DNA of 15,000 nt from Terrisporobacter othiniensis. Lineage in GTDB: Bacteria; Bacillota; Clostridia; Peptostreptococcales; Peptostreptococcaceae. Under the pieces are notes generated by a model. The model ran no database searches and was not told the origin of the DNA. It was given only the letters and a program-made list of their open reading frames with translations. This document shows positions 14,971 to 15,000 of the stretch, piece by piece. Positions within the stretch are counted from its first letter, which is position 1. Each line of letters starts with the position of its first letter. The position numbers and the translations under genes are program-made. Location: positions 1 to 15,000 of the forward strand of contig NZ_JWHR01000029.1 in the NCBI RefSeq assembly GCF_000808015.1, given 5' to 3'.

Positions 14971-15000
14971 ATAAATAAGAAGAAAAAAATAATATTATAG

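Overview
The window is AT-rich, tightly packed DNA with strong AGGAGG-type ribosome sites. Its gene set (NEAT heme proteins, class D-like sortase, CooC-like ATPase, Fur-family regulator) fits a low-GC anaerobic Firmicute of the Clostridia (Clostridium or Peptostreptococcaceae type). The species cannot be fixed from this stretch. No RNA genes, CRISPR arrays, insertion sequences or phage genes were seen.

Left edge (1-631): the 3' part of an arginase-superfamily-like gene, cut by the window edge and broken by a frameshift near 263-290, followed by a strong terminator.

Central block (641-10790): a ten-gene, same-strand, probably iron-repressed heme operon. A promoter with a Fur-box-like operator precedes a wall-anchored protein with four NEAT-like domains (LPQTGS sorting signal), a membrane-anchored single-NEAT protein, a class D-like sortase, an IsdE-like heme-binding lipoprotein, an FecCD-type permease and its ATPase, a YbaN/DUF454 membrane protein, a heterodimeric CydDC-like ABC pair and a cysteine-rich YgbA/NO-stimulated-promoter family protein. 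The first six genes correspond to the Cht-type heme transport locus known from Clostridium perfringens. In the proposed flow, NEAT proteins capture heme at the surface, the sortase fixes the first one to the wall, and heme passes to the lipoprotein and through the ABC importer. The last four genes are less understood and may handle heme, thiols or NO stress.

Right of the heme operon (10876-11762): a monocistronic CooC-like nickel/CODH maturation ATPase with its own promoter and terminator. No CODH gene is visible next to it.

Right block (11767-14877): a Fur-family regulator, probably Zur, on the minus strand, divergent from a znuABC zinc uptake operon. The shared 229-base intergenic region has a good sigma-A promoter flanked by a perfect 10-base inverted repeat that is a candidate zinc operator. 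A strong terminator closes znuB. The last ~120 bases hold no gene but contain nested inverted repeats.

The window is therefore mostly metal and heme homeostasis. Its least explained parts are the divergent NEAT domains, the asymmetric ABC pair joined to YbaN and YgbA in a heme operon, the isolated CooC, and the operator architecture upstream of znuA.
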